A stretch of DNA of 64,000 bases from Ifrita kowaldi. Taxonomy: Eukaryota; Chordata; Aves; Passeriformes; Cinclosomatidae. The stretch covers positions 62,001 through 126,000 of the forward strand of contig VZRS01000474.1 in the NCBI GenBank assembly GCA_013398055.1. Reading direction: 5' to 3'. A program made the translations under genes and the position numbers. This document shows positions 20,148-32,257 of this stretch, piece by piece; position 1 is the first letter of the stretch; the number at the start of each line of letters is the position of its first letter. The notes below the pieces were generated by a model. That model did not search any database, was not told the origin of the DNA, and saw nothing but the letters and a program-made list of their open reading frames with translations.

Positions 20148-23100
20148 CTACATAAAATTCAGTCCTCAAAAGTGTGTTCTCTCCCTGTTCCTCAATATAT
20201 ATCTTTTTGCTTTAACTGTAATTGTGGTGTGTCATGTTCTATTTCATTAAATCTACTCCTAAGTTTGTTGTAGAAATAAGATGGAGAAAGAAACAATTAG
20301 ACCATGACACTGGTTCAATATCATAATCAAATTGATGCTGTGTTTTGGTGCGGATGAGCAGCTGTCACAAGGTGGTTGTAGCACTGATGTGCTGTAGGCT
20401 GGCGTGAGGTCACTTAGCTTGTGCCTAGCAACCCGAAGCTGACAAAGACTGTCTTGAATAGTTTCATGACAGTACATGACAGTGCTTATGGATATTCTGC
20501 AGTAGTGGTTGGCAGCAGATCCTGTAAGCAAAGTGCAAGAACTCTGCCATTGACAGCCAGGATGATTTGTCACAGCTTTCTTGCTTGCCTCTCCCTGCAC
20601 GCCTACACTGGAAGTTCCCATGCTGTCCCCAGGTAACTTAGATGTAGATTGACTGGCAGAGTCAGATCCAGGAATATTTCTTTTAGGAAATCATCTAATT
20701 TGCCTTAGTGATTTAATTTTTTCTCCCCCTTTCCTCCTGATTATGTAAATATTGACTAGACTTTTTTCATGCCTATAATCACAAATAAATTGTATTTTTT
20801 CTTACAGATACTTTGAAACTTTCTGTGCTGGTTATGGGCTTTTTGAAATTTTTAATGTGTTCATTCAAATGTGCCCCTAATGTCATAGATACTGCAGATA
20901 ATGGATTTGAACTTATCTCCCTTCTGAATTTAAAGTAATTGTGGGCTGTTGTTAAAGTTTTTATAATAACTTTTGGAAATCTGGCAATATTTTTCTAGTT
21001 TAAAATAGAAATCTGCAGTATTAAAGCTTTCTTCCTTCTCCCATTCCACAAGAATATTCTTCAGCCTATCAACAAACTTTGTGCTTTGCCTGTACTCACA
21101 GATATAAAATTCATCTTCTTTCTTCTTCCATTAACATCAAGGCCAAGGCTTCATTCAGCTTTCAGAGGAAAGTGGATTGGACACCCACTCTTTGATGGGT
21201 ATTTTTATGCATCACAAGGTCATGGAAGTCAGAGTTATCTACACTCATCATGTAAATAGATAGGATGTGGTGATGTGTTGCTACTTGTCAAGATAGAAAT
21301 GGTGAAGTGCTAAGGTACTGCTTTGTCAACATTCATTCAGTGTTGTGGGTGAAAATTACTTTGCCTGTTTGGGCCTCTTCCTCTTCTGGGAAGATAGTGA
21401 AGAAGGGTGCACACATTGTTGTTTGTGACATCAGTGTTTTCTGCTATGCAGAAATTACGTAGACTAAGTAATGCTGACGTGTTTCTCATTTTGAAGTAAT
21501 TTCAGCCTTTAAGATCATTCTCAAATTAAAAAAATCTATACTTGAAACAGCAACTTGCACGGTGTGCATTTGTGCTCTCTAATCTTCTGAAAGGGTCATG
21601 TTTGCTTTTATACTTTATGAGTATGAGGTAAAATTCTCTGAGCTGGCTGATAGAGTGAGAAGCTGTTGCAACAGCATAGAATTGCTTGTTTTGCTTTTAA
21701 ACTTCCTACTTTTTTTTTGTATTTTTATATGTTTGGGGTTTTTTTAACCTGCGACAATATCCATCATCCTGGTGATAAATTAAATGGCACAAATTTGAGC
21801 AAAGCGTCTCTCTAAATGAGAGATTTCATTTGCCTAGGTTTTATAATTAATGTTGCATGTATTGGCTATTTTTTTGTGTATTAAAAAGTGAAGTACAGTC
21901 TATAGTTTTATAAACAATTATATAGTAGCTGAAGAAGCAGCTTGTGAGAATATGATACTGTTGGAATTTTCCTAGTGGATTTGGACCAATGACAGATATG
22001 AGTCTAACATATTTTGCTGCCTTAGTTATACAAGATCATTATGTTTCTCATTCCGTAGCAATTTTTTTTTCATTAAAGTATCCTTTCAGACATATCAGAC
22101 GGTCAGATTGTAATTTTTAATTTAAGTTCCAGTTAATTTGATTGGAAAGCCACAGTTCTGAAAAGCTCCAGTGGTAAAGCTTAGTGCAGTACTTCACCAG
22201 TTTGCCCCCATTCTGTCAGTTTACTCAGGCACACAATTTGTACAGTTGCCTGGATGATGTACCTAGGCTGACTCCAGAGCTGAGTGATGGCAGGAGTGAC
22301 CAAGAGGAGATTCAGCTTGTTGTCTTAACATCCTTGTACCTGTTAGTTAAATCAGGAATAAGTGCATTTAACTATCTCCTATAAAAAGAATATACTTGAG
22401 ATGAATTAACAGTGGCTGCTGAGAATCACAGCAAGATTTGTACCATCATCTTCAGCTTGAGTGAACCACAAGGTATAAAAAATAGAAGCAATTTGGGTTA
22501 ATGGTGTTAACTGTGGTCTTGAAAATATCTTTTTCTGGTTAACTTTAACTTTACACAGTTACCTAGAAAACTTCTTGGCTTAATAAAGATGTTAATGGAT
22601 GTGCTTCCTATATGGTATTGAACTGTCTTTGTGATAATCTTGTCATGTCAGAAATTAGAGAGTATAAGAACCTATAAACAAAAAGTACTCAGTAACAGCA
22701 GGATGTTGTGGTTCTTATTTGCAAGCTTGCATATTCTTGGAAGCAGCTGAGTTTAGGTAGAGCTCTGATGTCTCACAGTGGCCCTGGCTGTTGCTGGTGG
22801 TATCAGTAGATAATAAATCATAGTGCATGCTCTTGAGTCAGGGCTAAGAGCGAATCTGTGTCTGGCTACAAGACCTGAGCGATAACAAATCTCCATAACC
22901 ACACAAATTGTGTAAATACAGGAAAACACTGCCAAATAAATAGAGATGTGTCTGGTGGCTTTGTATTCTGGAAGAAACTATCATCCATTGGTACAGATCT
23001 GCTGGGAAAGCAAACTGAAAGAGCTGGAGTATCCACAGCAGCAAGAGATTTTTGATCATGAAGTAGCCTATTGTTTGGGAGAAGAGTAAGCATCTGCTTT

Positions 23101-24960
23101 CCAGGCATGGTGTTGCCAGCTATATTTCTTTGAGGTTTTTTTCTTCAAATCAAGGAATTGCACTACAGAAAACAGAATAAATAAAATTTATGCTGGCAAA
23201 CCTGTCCATGATATAAGCAAACCAACCAGCCCAGTTTAGTAGCTCCAAAACGGTATGATTTCTAGTAACTCTTTTTACTACTAAGTGTTGTAGATTCACA
23301 AGAAATTAAATTTGGAATTTAATTTTCTGATCATTCAATTCCTAGTTGAGATGGGTGAGAGAGAAATGTGAAGACTCATAAGAAAGGCACAGAAAGAGAA
23401 AAACAAGCCTGCTTGTAAGGGAGCATGGTGTTTTCCAGTTAAGTCTGAGACAACATTCAAGCACCACTGTTTGTTGCCAGAGCATGTCTTGCTGTTTTTG
23501 GAATGAGCATACAGATATTTGTAGAAATTTAAGCGAATGTGCCTAAGTGTGAGAAATGGGGGTGGGGAGAGGCTGGTGAGTTCCTGCTCATTTGTGTAGT
23601 TCATCATATTCTGTATTAATTCTTTTGCTAGCATTAACCTGAACACATAAGGGGAAGTGAGAAGTTGTGAATATATGTCACTATATGACTTTAATCTCGC
23701 TGTCTTGCTGATACCCCCTTGACTGGAGTTCTGTTGTCCGTGTGCAGTTTGAGGAGATTTCTGCGGACTCCATTTTGGCATTTCTGTGGTGGAGGGGAGA
23801 AATGGTGCATAGGCAGAAATAAGATGAAGCTTGTTGGATCAAACAAGAATATAATAACAGTAATTTGTATTTATCTGCTGCCTTCTCCTGGACTGTTTTA
23901 CTCCAGAGTTCTCACAGTCAGCTGTCCAAGATGGGAAGGTAGGAGTGTGTTACATGCTGTCATTCAGTGGCAATTGATGTTTAGTTGAGCTAGGGTTAAG
24001 TAGGGAGTGCTTGACTGTCTGATGATAATTCTGTGATTAGTATTCTTAGTGATTAGAAATCTCCTTGAGTCTCATGAAAGTATTTATTTTCATGTAGCAG
24101 TATGAATTAAGGTGTGTATCTGCAGCTTGGCAAGTTTTCTCCTGGTGTCTCATCTTCCCAGTAGCTGTTGTACATCTTCTGCCATTTCAGTGGAGAGATG
24201 TTAGTAGTCTTAGTTCTTTATGGCAGAAAAAGAAACAACTCTTTTAGACCAATAAAATTTGCTTACTTGTTACGGTGCTACTAGTAAAAGTACTCAGCAA
24301 ATGAGAGGCTCTGAGTCCCACTTTTTGGAATCAAAATTGCACAGAGAATTTGGAGGACCTTCAAGAGGTTGGGCAGGTGGCTCATGAAAGCAAATGATGT
24401 TGATTAAATACTGGTAATGATCAATTGTGGAATTTAGAATAGTGAGGCAAAGTTACTTTGATTTATTTTTCCAAGTAAAGTGGAGTCCTCAGAAAAAAGA
24501 TATAGTAAAAGATCTGGCCATGGGATCCTACAATGCTTGCTTGGTCTTTCTGGAAACTAACTGGCTTTGTTTAAATAGTCAATTTTGCTCTTCTCTCATT
24601 AACACTGATTTTATAACTGGGTCTAAATGGAAAGAAAACCAACAGATTTTTATATCCAGAATGCCAGAAAAGTTTTTAAGGCTGAAAGATAATTTTGCCT
24701 AGTGATGGTGAACTACTGTTCTGGTCCAGATTGCAGATCTGCACTGGGATCATGTGCTCAGGCATGTATGTGCTGTTTGACTTGGGTATCCATTGTGACC
24801 CTGTGACCTTGTATTCAACCTTGTGTGTTGAGATTCTAGTAAATTGAGAGTCCCATCCTTGATTTAATGGGATTTGGGACAACATGTGAATATACTCATT
24901 GCTTCTTAAGAGCAAACAGGGAACAAAACTTGAATTCTTCCCACATTGATTTGTTGCCAG

Positions 24961-24997
24961 AAGCTGCCTGCATCTGCTCACATGTCATTCTGTCTTG
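24961..24997 (+). CDS. Possible micro-exon (37 bp), plus strand
   Basis: The acceptor 'ttcccacattgatttgttgccag' and donor CTTG|gtaagt enclose 37 bases. In phase 0 it reads 'KLPASAHMSFCL' and leaves one base, which would fit the start of the 51705 exon (G+CT = Ala) or of the 32232 segment (G+AA = Glu). The phases agree with the exon ending at 18121. Evidence is limited to the splice sites and phases. Confidence 0.2.
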
Positions 24998-27900
24998 GTA
25001 AGTCAATCTGCCTCCACTTATCTGCCTTAGCTCTTCTGTGTTCTGGGAGACGTTGTGTTTGAAATATGTTCAGCACAATGTGTGTTGAATGTGAGATGTA
25101 CACCATGGAGTGATTGTTAGCACTAGCAGCATTGCACATGCTGTTTTGCTATAGGTTAGGAAGAATTAATTAGCACTGCTATTATTAAAGTGTTACTAAT
25201 TAATGTTACACTGTAGTCATATGCTGTAAAAAGTTTTCAATAATCTGTTCAATAAGCTGTTTCACATATGTAACAGACATATGTTGTTATGCAAAAGAAA
25301 GGTAACTGAAATCAGGATTGCCTGGGATTTTACTTGATGTAGATGCATTTTCTAGAGAAAATGAAACTGAAGTCTTACAGATCACACAAGACTTCTGTAC
25401 GTGTAGGTTCTACAGAAGTGATCTTTGAATCCCTAAGAGAAGACCTTTAATGAAGCTTGACTTTGTGCCAGAGCACTCTGAAATGAGTTTGAAAATATTA
25501 TTGATGTGTTTGTTATAAGTTAAGGAACTCAGCATCATAAAGGAATGCTAGAGAACTTTGGAAGTTAGAATGAAAACTACATTAGAAGTATTTCCCATGA
25601 AAACACCCTTGCTCTCTGATGCTTCCATATGGCTGTGACAAATGTTTCTGCTCCTTTATTCAAACTGGCAGGGAAATCTGTAATTAAAGTCTAGAAAGAT
25701 GCACTGGAAAAAAAGAAAGCAAACCACCATGTCTTCACTTTTAGAATTCAACTGGATTTCCTAGCTATAGGGATATTTTTATTTGTAGAAAAGTAAGACA
25801 TGCTTGGAAATGTAGAAGGCTGCTTTGATGCTCCCTTGAGACATCTGTCCTTGATTAGCTGCTTGAATCAGTGATGCTGTGTGTTTGTGCCTTGTTGCCA
25901 GGGAAGCCATCATTGATAGCTTCTTTTGAGAAAGGAAAAGCAGCAGATGAAAATGTACTCATTTGCTGCTTCATTCTGAGTTTGAAACGTTTCCCAAATA
26001 AACTCTCACACATTTCATTTTTTGAGGGCTTTGTGGTTTTGTGACTGAATAATTGGGAAATGAGTTTGAAGACTTATATGCAAAAGTGTAAGGGATAGAA
26101 AAGACACTGTTAATTAATGTTGAGCTGGGGTTCATCCATTCACAACTATCATGTGATATAAAAGATACCCTGTAAACAGCATTTGATTATACAGTTATTT
26201 GTATTAATGGACTTGACCCAGAAAAACTTTTTTCAGATGATTTCCTAGTAGTTGGTAAATTAAAAGAAGCAATTACCTTTTATGTGTTCTAATGTGAGAC
26301 AAACTCTTTGTCTGATGTCTAGTAGTTTAAATTTCAACAGCTGTTGCCAGCAGCATACCTGTCTAAGCTAAATAGCTTTTGGATTGCACCAAAATACTTC
26401 GAATAAAATTCTTTTAATAATGAGTGCTTTTGGGAATTTCTGAAACTCCCTTAATTATAAGGAACTGTCAATGCCTAAGCTGAAAAAGATTGTTAGATTC
26501 AAATACAAAATAAAACCCAAACCACTTCATTTTTTACTTATTTCCAAGCAAATGGAGAATTGAAATTTTAATAAGTCAGTGACAGTAAAATAAATAATTA
26601 AGTTTTTTGAAGTAATTTTTATAATTTTCCAGTGGCTGTGTCTTATGCACTTGTGGAGACAAGGCTAGGATAACAATACTGAGAATCTTTGAGTGGTGTG
26701 TTTATTACAGAGGAATTCCTAAGGACTTTAAATCAATACTGGTTTTTCTCCTAACCAAAATGCACCATCTTCTTCACAGAAAAGAAGGAGAGCCATTATG
26801 ATACTTAAAACGTCATAAACAGCTTTAGTATTGCTGTTCTTTTAGGAAAGGTGTGTCTTTCTCCTTGCAGAACTGCAACCTGTGAAAATTGCTGGCTGCA
26901 GGAAAGCATTGTTGCAAGCAGAAGAGATCTGTAGGCAGGGGTATTTTCTACAGGCTGGGAAGGTTTGAAGAGAGCAGAAGAGGCAATCCAAAGGTTATTT
27001 GAACATGGATTTTTTTTTTTTTGATGCAAAAAAAAAATAAAGAAGACATTTCATCGCAGTGTTTATTTTCTTTTCTTGCGGTATTACTGGACTAACAGAT
27101 AATCCATGATGTAAATAATATTAGTGTTATTTGTAACTGCTTTCTGCATTTTGGATAATGCTACTCTATGTGTGTCAAAAAATCAGTACATGAAGATGAA
27201 AAAAAGACTATGAGAAATAATAAATTTATTTTAACCATGATTTGCTATCAGCCTGCTGCTTTTGTGAAGACAGTAGTTATATTTGACATGACATGATGTA
27301 GAAATTTTCAGCAAAATCCCTCATGAATTTTATGGTTGCAGTGGAGTTATTTCTGCCCTTTAAAAAGTATGTTGTTACAGAAGTGACATAAGATTTAATG
27401 GGACTCTTCTTTCTTATAATTTAAAATGTATCATTGCCTTTGGTGGAACCTGAGCTAGAAAACAGGAAATGCTGATCATGTGTGACATGATCTGGGATTG
27501 AATTGCTCATGTTTTTATTCCTTTTGGCATTCAGTATTTATCTGAAATTTCTTTTTTTTAGCATTAGAAAACACAGGGAAGAATAATCTCGATTCATCTT
27601 TATTATGATTGGTATTTCTGTGTAGGCTCAGCTTTGTTAGGAAAACCAGTTGTGACTGCTGGGTAATTACTGGGTTGGGATTGCCCTTGGAAAGCCAGAT
27701 GCAGTAGGTTACTGTGTATGAATTAAAAGCTGGCAGACTTTTTGGCTTTCTTTAGAGGGATGTTGTTGTTGATAGTGACTTTTTCTTTTTTGACTAAACA
27801 CATTCCATTTTGATAGATTGGTCTTCAGACCCATTTATCTTTATTAAAAAGGGGCTATATCAAGCTTTTGCTGGCCAATTTGGACTGTTTTGAATAACAT

Positions 27901-30239
27901 GACTGGTGTTTAAATGTGGTCTTCAGAAACTGCTTTGTTAATGGAGGCTCTATTTATTCCCGTTCTCTTACTAAATGGTTTGAAAAGGGTAGAACTAGTT
28001 CACATCAAAGCTCTGGTTTCTCTAACAGCCTGTTAACATCAAATAAATTAATCTGAACTAGGTCAGTATATTGTCATCAAATCATATTAATGCAATGATT
28101 TTCTTCTTTTAAAAATACTATTATAATTTAAAAGATTGGCATTTCCTGAACCTTGAACCTGAAAAAATAAGCTCTCGTATGTTTGACTCAACCCCTTTTA
28201 TTTTCCTTTCTATTTAAATGCAGAAAATAGTAACTATTCTTAAGCTGAGAGTAGAAAACCAAGAAACTGCTTGACGTGCCTGGAGAAAAGAACCAAGAAA
28301 GGCAGAAGTAAGGGGGTGGATAGCCTTTTCCTATTCTCCCAATTAGCTTGAGATAGGGAGATATCAGATCAGTGAGAAAAGGGCCAGAGTTCCACTTACA
28401 GTTGCATTTTATGTAGCATATCACAGTAAACAAGCTTTGGATCTTATGGCAAATGGTTTTAATGAAGCCCTTTATAAAAGGAGTAAAACACCTAGTGTTT
28501 TAAATTTGGAGATTTTCCCTGGTTTTGTTGCTATACCAAACAGACCAAGCGATTTGTGAGATTCTGAAATGCTATAGAACATTTTTAATAACCTAAAAAT
28601 ATTTTGGATTGGCATGGTACAGATAAACGGCAACTCATTCTTGTGGCTGAACCCTGTTCCTCACTTTCCCTGTTGTGGACTAAAGGATACAGGAAAAGGG
28701 AAGGAGAAGGAGTATAACAGGACAAGTAAAGGTTTTCATTTGGTGACTTTTATTTATTTTTGGTCCATATGCATTGGATCAAAGATGCTGGGTAGCTACA
28801 GACAAGTTACGAGTTGGCAGGTTTGCCTTGACAGCTGTTACCTTGGACTTTGGAATATTCTCCCTCATCAGTGGGACCATCTGGCTGCTCTGACATGGTA
28901 TTTCTACTTCATCAGTCTTTAGTAAGTGGGGTGGAGCTGTGGGAGCCGTTTCATCCTGTGTTTCTAATACTGTGTTGCTGTAGTGCTGTTATGTGTAAGA
29001 AGTCAGAGATCAAAAGGTAAGGCCTGAGGGGAGAAGATAACATCAGATTTGTCATGTCTTAGACTTGTGTGACTTTTGGTCTGCTGATTTGAAAATAAAG
29101 TCACTGTCAGTTTTAAAATGAATACAGCCTTTGGCTCAGGAAATTCCTAAGGCAGAGGTTGGTGGGTACTGGGATGGATATATTGGTGGAAAGATCCCCC
29201 TTTCTCTGTGTATTTACTACCTCTTTTCACAAAGAATCTGGTGTGGGCTGGTCACAAACATATTACTGTGCTTGCACATTGACATTTGTGTAGACCTGAA
29301 ATAGCTCTCCTTAAAGGATAATTTGTTTATCAAAAGTAACCTGATGATCTGTTACCCTACCTCTGGAATTCCTCATGTCAACTCACCGTCATAAGAATAA
29401 GAATTAAAACTTCCCAACAGAGTAAAATTAAATCTTATGTGTTTCAAGTGCACAGAAATCTTTTACATAGGTGACATTATTAAACAGGACGGATATTAAA
29501 TGGCATACGAAATTGTAGTAATCACTGTAAATCTTTGTCCTTATAATGCACACTGCTCATTTTCGTATGTTCATATGCTCTCTCCATACCGTGTGAAAGT
29601 CATTTAACTGGTGAAAATTCAGATAGCTTTGCTGATTTCAGTGGAGAGCATTGGGAAGTGCAGCTCTATACTTCTTTCCAGAAACAAAGTATAATGGTCG
29701 CTAGCAAGGGGGCAGCTGATTAATAACATGGATTTTATGGTCAATAGGTGGAAATTATCTGTGTTTGATTTTTATGTGGGAAAGTGAACAAATAAATTAC
29801 TTTTGTCCTTTCATAGGGATGATGTACATGCCTGCTACATTAAGCAGGTCTTTAGATGAGAATACAGAGCTGTTGGCTAAAGTATTAGCAGTTATTGTTA
29901 TATTTATAAACAAGTGAATAATACACAACACCAGTCTGTATTTTTGCTGTTCTTTTTTAGTATATTTAATACAAAAAAAGTGTTGTGGCAGTTTGTTAGT
30001 TTGGGGTTTTTTTTGGTTATTTTTATTATTTGCTTTATTTTAATGCCACAGTATCTTTTTCTCACCATAAAGATGATGTTCAATCAGTATTTAAAAAGAA
30101 AAGTTTCAGCATGCACCAGTTATTTTCGACTTTGTCCTGATGATAATGTTACTGTCAAATACAAAATATTCTCAATAAAGACAATATATGGGCAAGAACA
30201 AAATGTTACCAGATCGGTGTTAACTGATTTAGTCTGTAG
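24998..30239. other. Intron-like or intergenic DNA
   Basis: No recognised gene or repeat. At 27010-27037 a T-run is followed by gatgc and an A-run, giving a simple T/A hairpin. An open frame at 28614-28922 (+) has no convincing splice or start context. Confidence 0.5.
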
Positions 30240-30558
30240 AAAAGGTGGCACAGGGGAGACCTGAGCGGCGTGTCGGTCTCTTCCAAGTAACAGGCTGTAG
30301 GACAAGAGGAAATGCCTCAAGTTGTGTAAAGGGAGGGTTAGGTTGGATATGAAGATTTTTTTTCATGGAAAGAGTTGACAAGAGTTAGAACAGGCTGCCT
30401 GGGGAAGTGCTGGAGTCACCATCCCTGGAGGTGTTTAAACAATGTGTAAATGTGGCACTTAGGAACATGCTTTATTGGTGGACTTGGCGGTGTTAGGTTT
30501 ATGGTTGGACTTGATTTTAAATGTCTTTTCCAGCCTAAATGATCCTGTGATTCTATGG
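30240..30558 (+). mobile_element. CR1 LINE 3' fragment, plus strand
   Basis: The order of blocks is that of a CR1 3' end: 'gtgtcggtctcttccaagta', 'ggacaagaggaaatgcctca', 'ggttaggttggatatgaag', 'gaacaggctgcctgggga', 'gtcaccatccctggaggtgt', then 'ccagcctaaatgatcctgtg' and the tail attctatgg. This encodes the end of ORF2 and the short 3' UTR. Frames are broken (a stop lies in the 30260 region), and the copy is truncated at its 5' side. It belongs to a different CR1 subfamily from 1696-2340, judged by the tail block. Confidence 0.9.
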
Positions 30559-32231
30559 CCTTATGGAAAATAGATCCTTGCTAAACTAATTGTAAGGTTT
30601 TATTGATGAGTTTACATGTTTGGTGGAGAAAGATAATACTGCTATTAAACAAAGTTTTATCTTTTTGATCATGTAAATTAAGAAAAAAGTAGATCACATG
30701 CTAATTAAAGCCTTGCAGAATTTTACAGTTATCATAGCATTCATTGAAAATGAGAATATTCCCTGTACATGCTTTTTTGATGTCTGACTCACAGGGGTAG
30801 ATTCTTGACCTTGTGCTATTCAACACTTTAGTAAGAGTCTTTGCAGGTGATGATGACTTTATACATTTGCCCAAGCACTAACAAAAGACTAGGCTAAACT
30901 AGAGCTGTTTGGTAAGACATTGGGATGAACCCAGACTTTTTATTTCGGTACAGACAATGTTTATTCCATTGTATTGTCACCCTGTGAATTGCACCTTCAC
31001 TTGGCCAAAACCACGTATTCTTGCTGTAAGAGAAATTGTTTATGGTCTTAGAGTGACAAACTTACAGGGATTTTTTAAAAACCAGGACTAAAGTCTTTAT
31101 TATTCTGTTTCTGTGGTGAAAGAGAGCTGATATATTTTAATTTATTTAAAAGCTGAAGAAAACAAAAGGAATGATTTAAACCAGTCAGTGTGTAGAAAAC
31201 ATTGTCTTCTGTTTTAAAAGCTAGTATGGCAGACAGTATTTTTCTCCCTCCATCCAACAGCTTACCACAGTCGTGTATCTTACTACAGTTGCATGTTTTC
31301 ATTATGCTTGGATGACCTTTCATGTGACCATCTTTATTTGAGTTTGACAACGGTTTTGTTACTTTTCTCTATAAAAAGAACCATAGAGGTCAGAAGCTGT
31401 GTGCTACTCACTTTGAAGCTGAAGTTTTAACTTAAGAGTTTTTTCAGAAAGATTTGGTAACGTTGTGCTCTCTTGACAATTTTTTACCAAAATGTTATAT
31501 GTGCCGTAGCAGAAGTAGCTGAGACACGCTTCTTTTTAAGCTGTTCTCTAGGATTTAAAGATTTTAGTTTAGGTACTGGTGAGATGAGCGGCTACTGATG
31601 AGAAGCAAAGATGTGGGGGGTGTGTGTGTACTTTTGTCCAGCTTTTTCCCCATCGTGGCATGTATTCCTGGTGGAAGAGCAGGAGGTGGTGGTCTCATCC
31701 AGTGAAGAATTGCAAACAACCATTTCTGTGGGGTTTATAGCCATAGAAATACTATGGATGGTCTTGATCTAGACATTGGTTTTACAATGACATTAACATT
31801 TTATTAAAAAGACTTTTCCCCATGCACAATTTCATTGTATCCCTTCAGATAGGACTAGCTTGTTACTTACTTGCATGACTGGATAAAGATGTTGTCTCTA
31901 CAATGTTTTATTTGGAATGAAGTCAAATGTTCATTTCCAGTAAGTAAAAACAGCTAAAATGCTTCAAAATATTTAAGTAACTTATTTTCCGGTTATCGTG
32001 GTAGCAAATCTTGGATTTGTGCAAATGTAAGCCTTTTGTATTAGGAAGTCACAAAACTGATTGATAAAAGGATATTCAATAATTATACAAAAGCTTATTT
32101 AAAACCTGCAAATCTTGGCCTCATAGAAGGCAGTAAATATGCAGAATTTCTTGGTAGACTTGAGACTTTCAGGGGGAGGTACAGCAAGTTAAAAAATACA
32201 GCATCTTCATTTTTTTGTGGCTTACTGACAG

Positions 32232-32257
32232 AATTTATGCTGAGGTCATATTTGGAG
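32232..32257 (+). CDS. Possible micro-exon (26 bp), plus strand, very weak
   Basis: The acceptor 'tttttttgtggcttactgacag' and donor GGAG|gtaagt are both good. One frame, in phase with the candidate ending at 24997, reads 'FMLRSYLE'. At 26 bases the open frame is not evidence by itself, and including it breaks the phase with 51705. Confidence 0.12.

Larger units (their letters stand above)
18122..24960. other. Intron-like DNA
   Basis: It contains a G/T-rich low-complexity tract (19231-19304), a hairpin at 20122-20147, and frames open on both strands at 20259-20636. A splice-like open segment near 22222-22330 reads 'CLDDVPRLTPELSDGRSDQE' but has no good donor. The longest frame, 148 codons at 23335-23781 on the minus strand, has no recognised domain. 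None is called as a gene. Confidence 0.5.

Noticed and set aside
23335..23781. 148-codon minus-strand frame
   Set aside because: No recognised motif, no splice or promoter context, and a length near the longest expected by chance in 64 kb over six frames.
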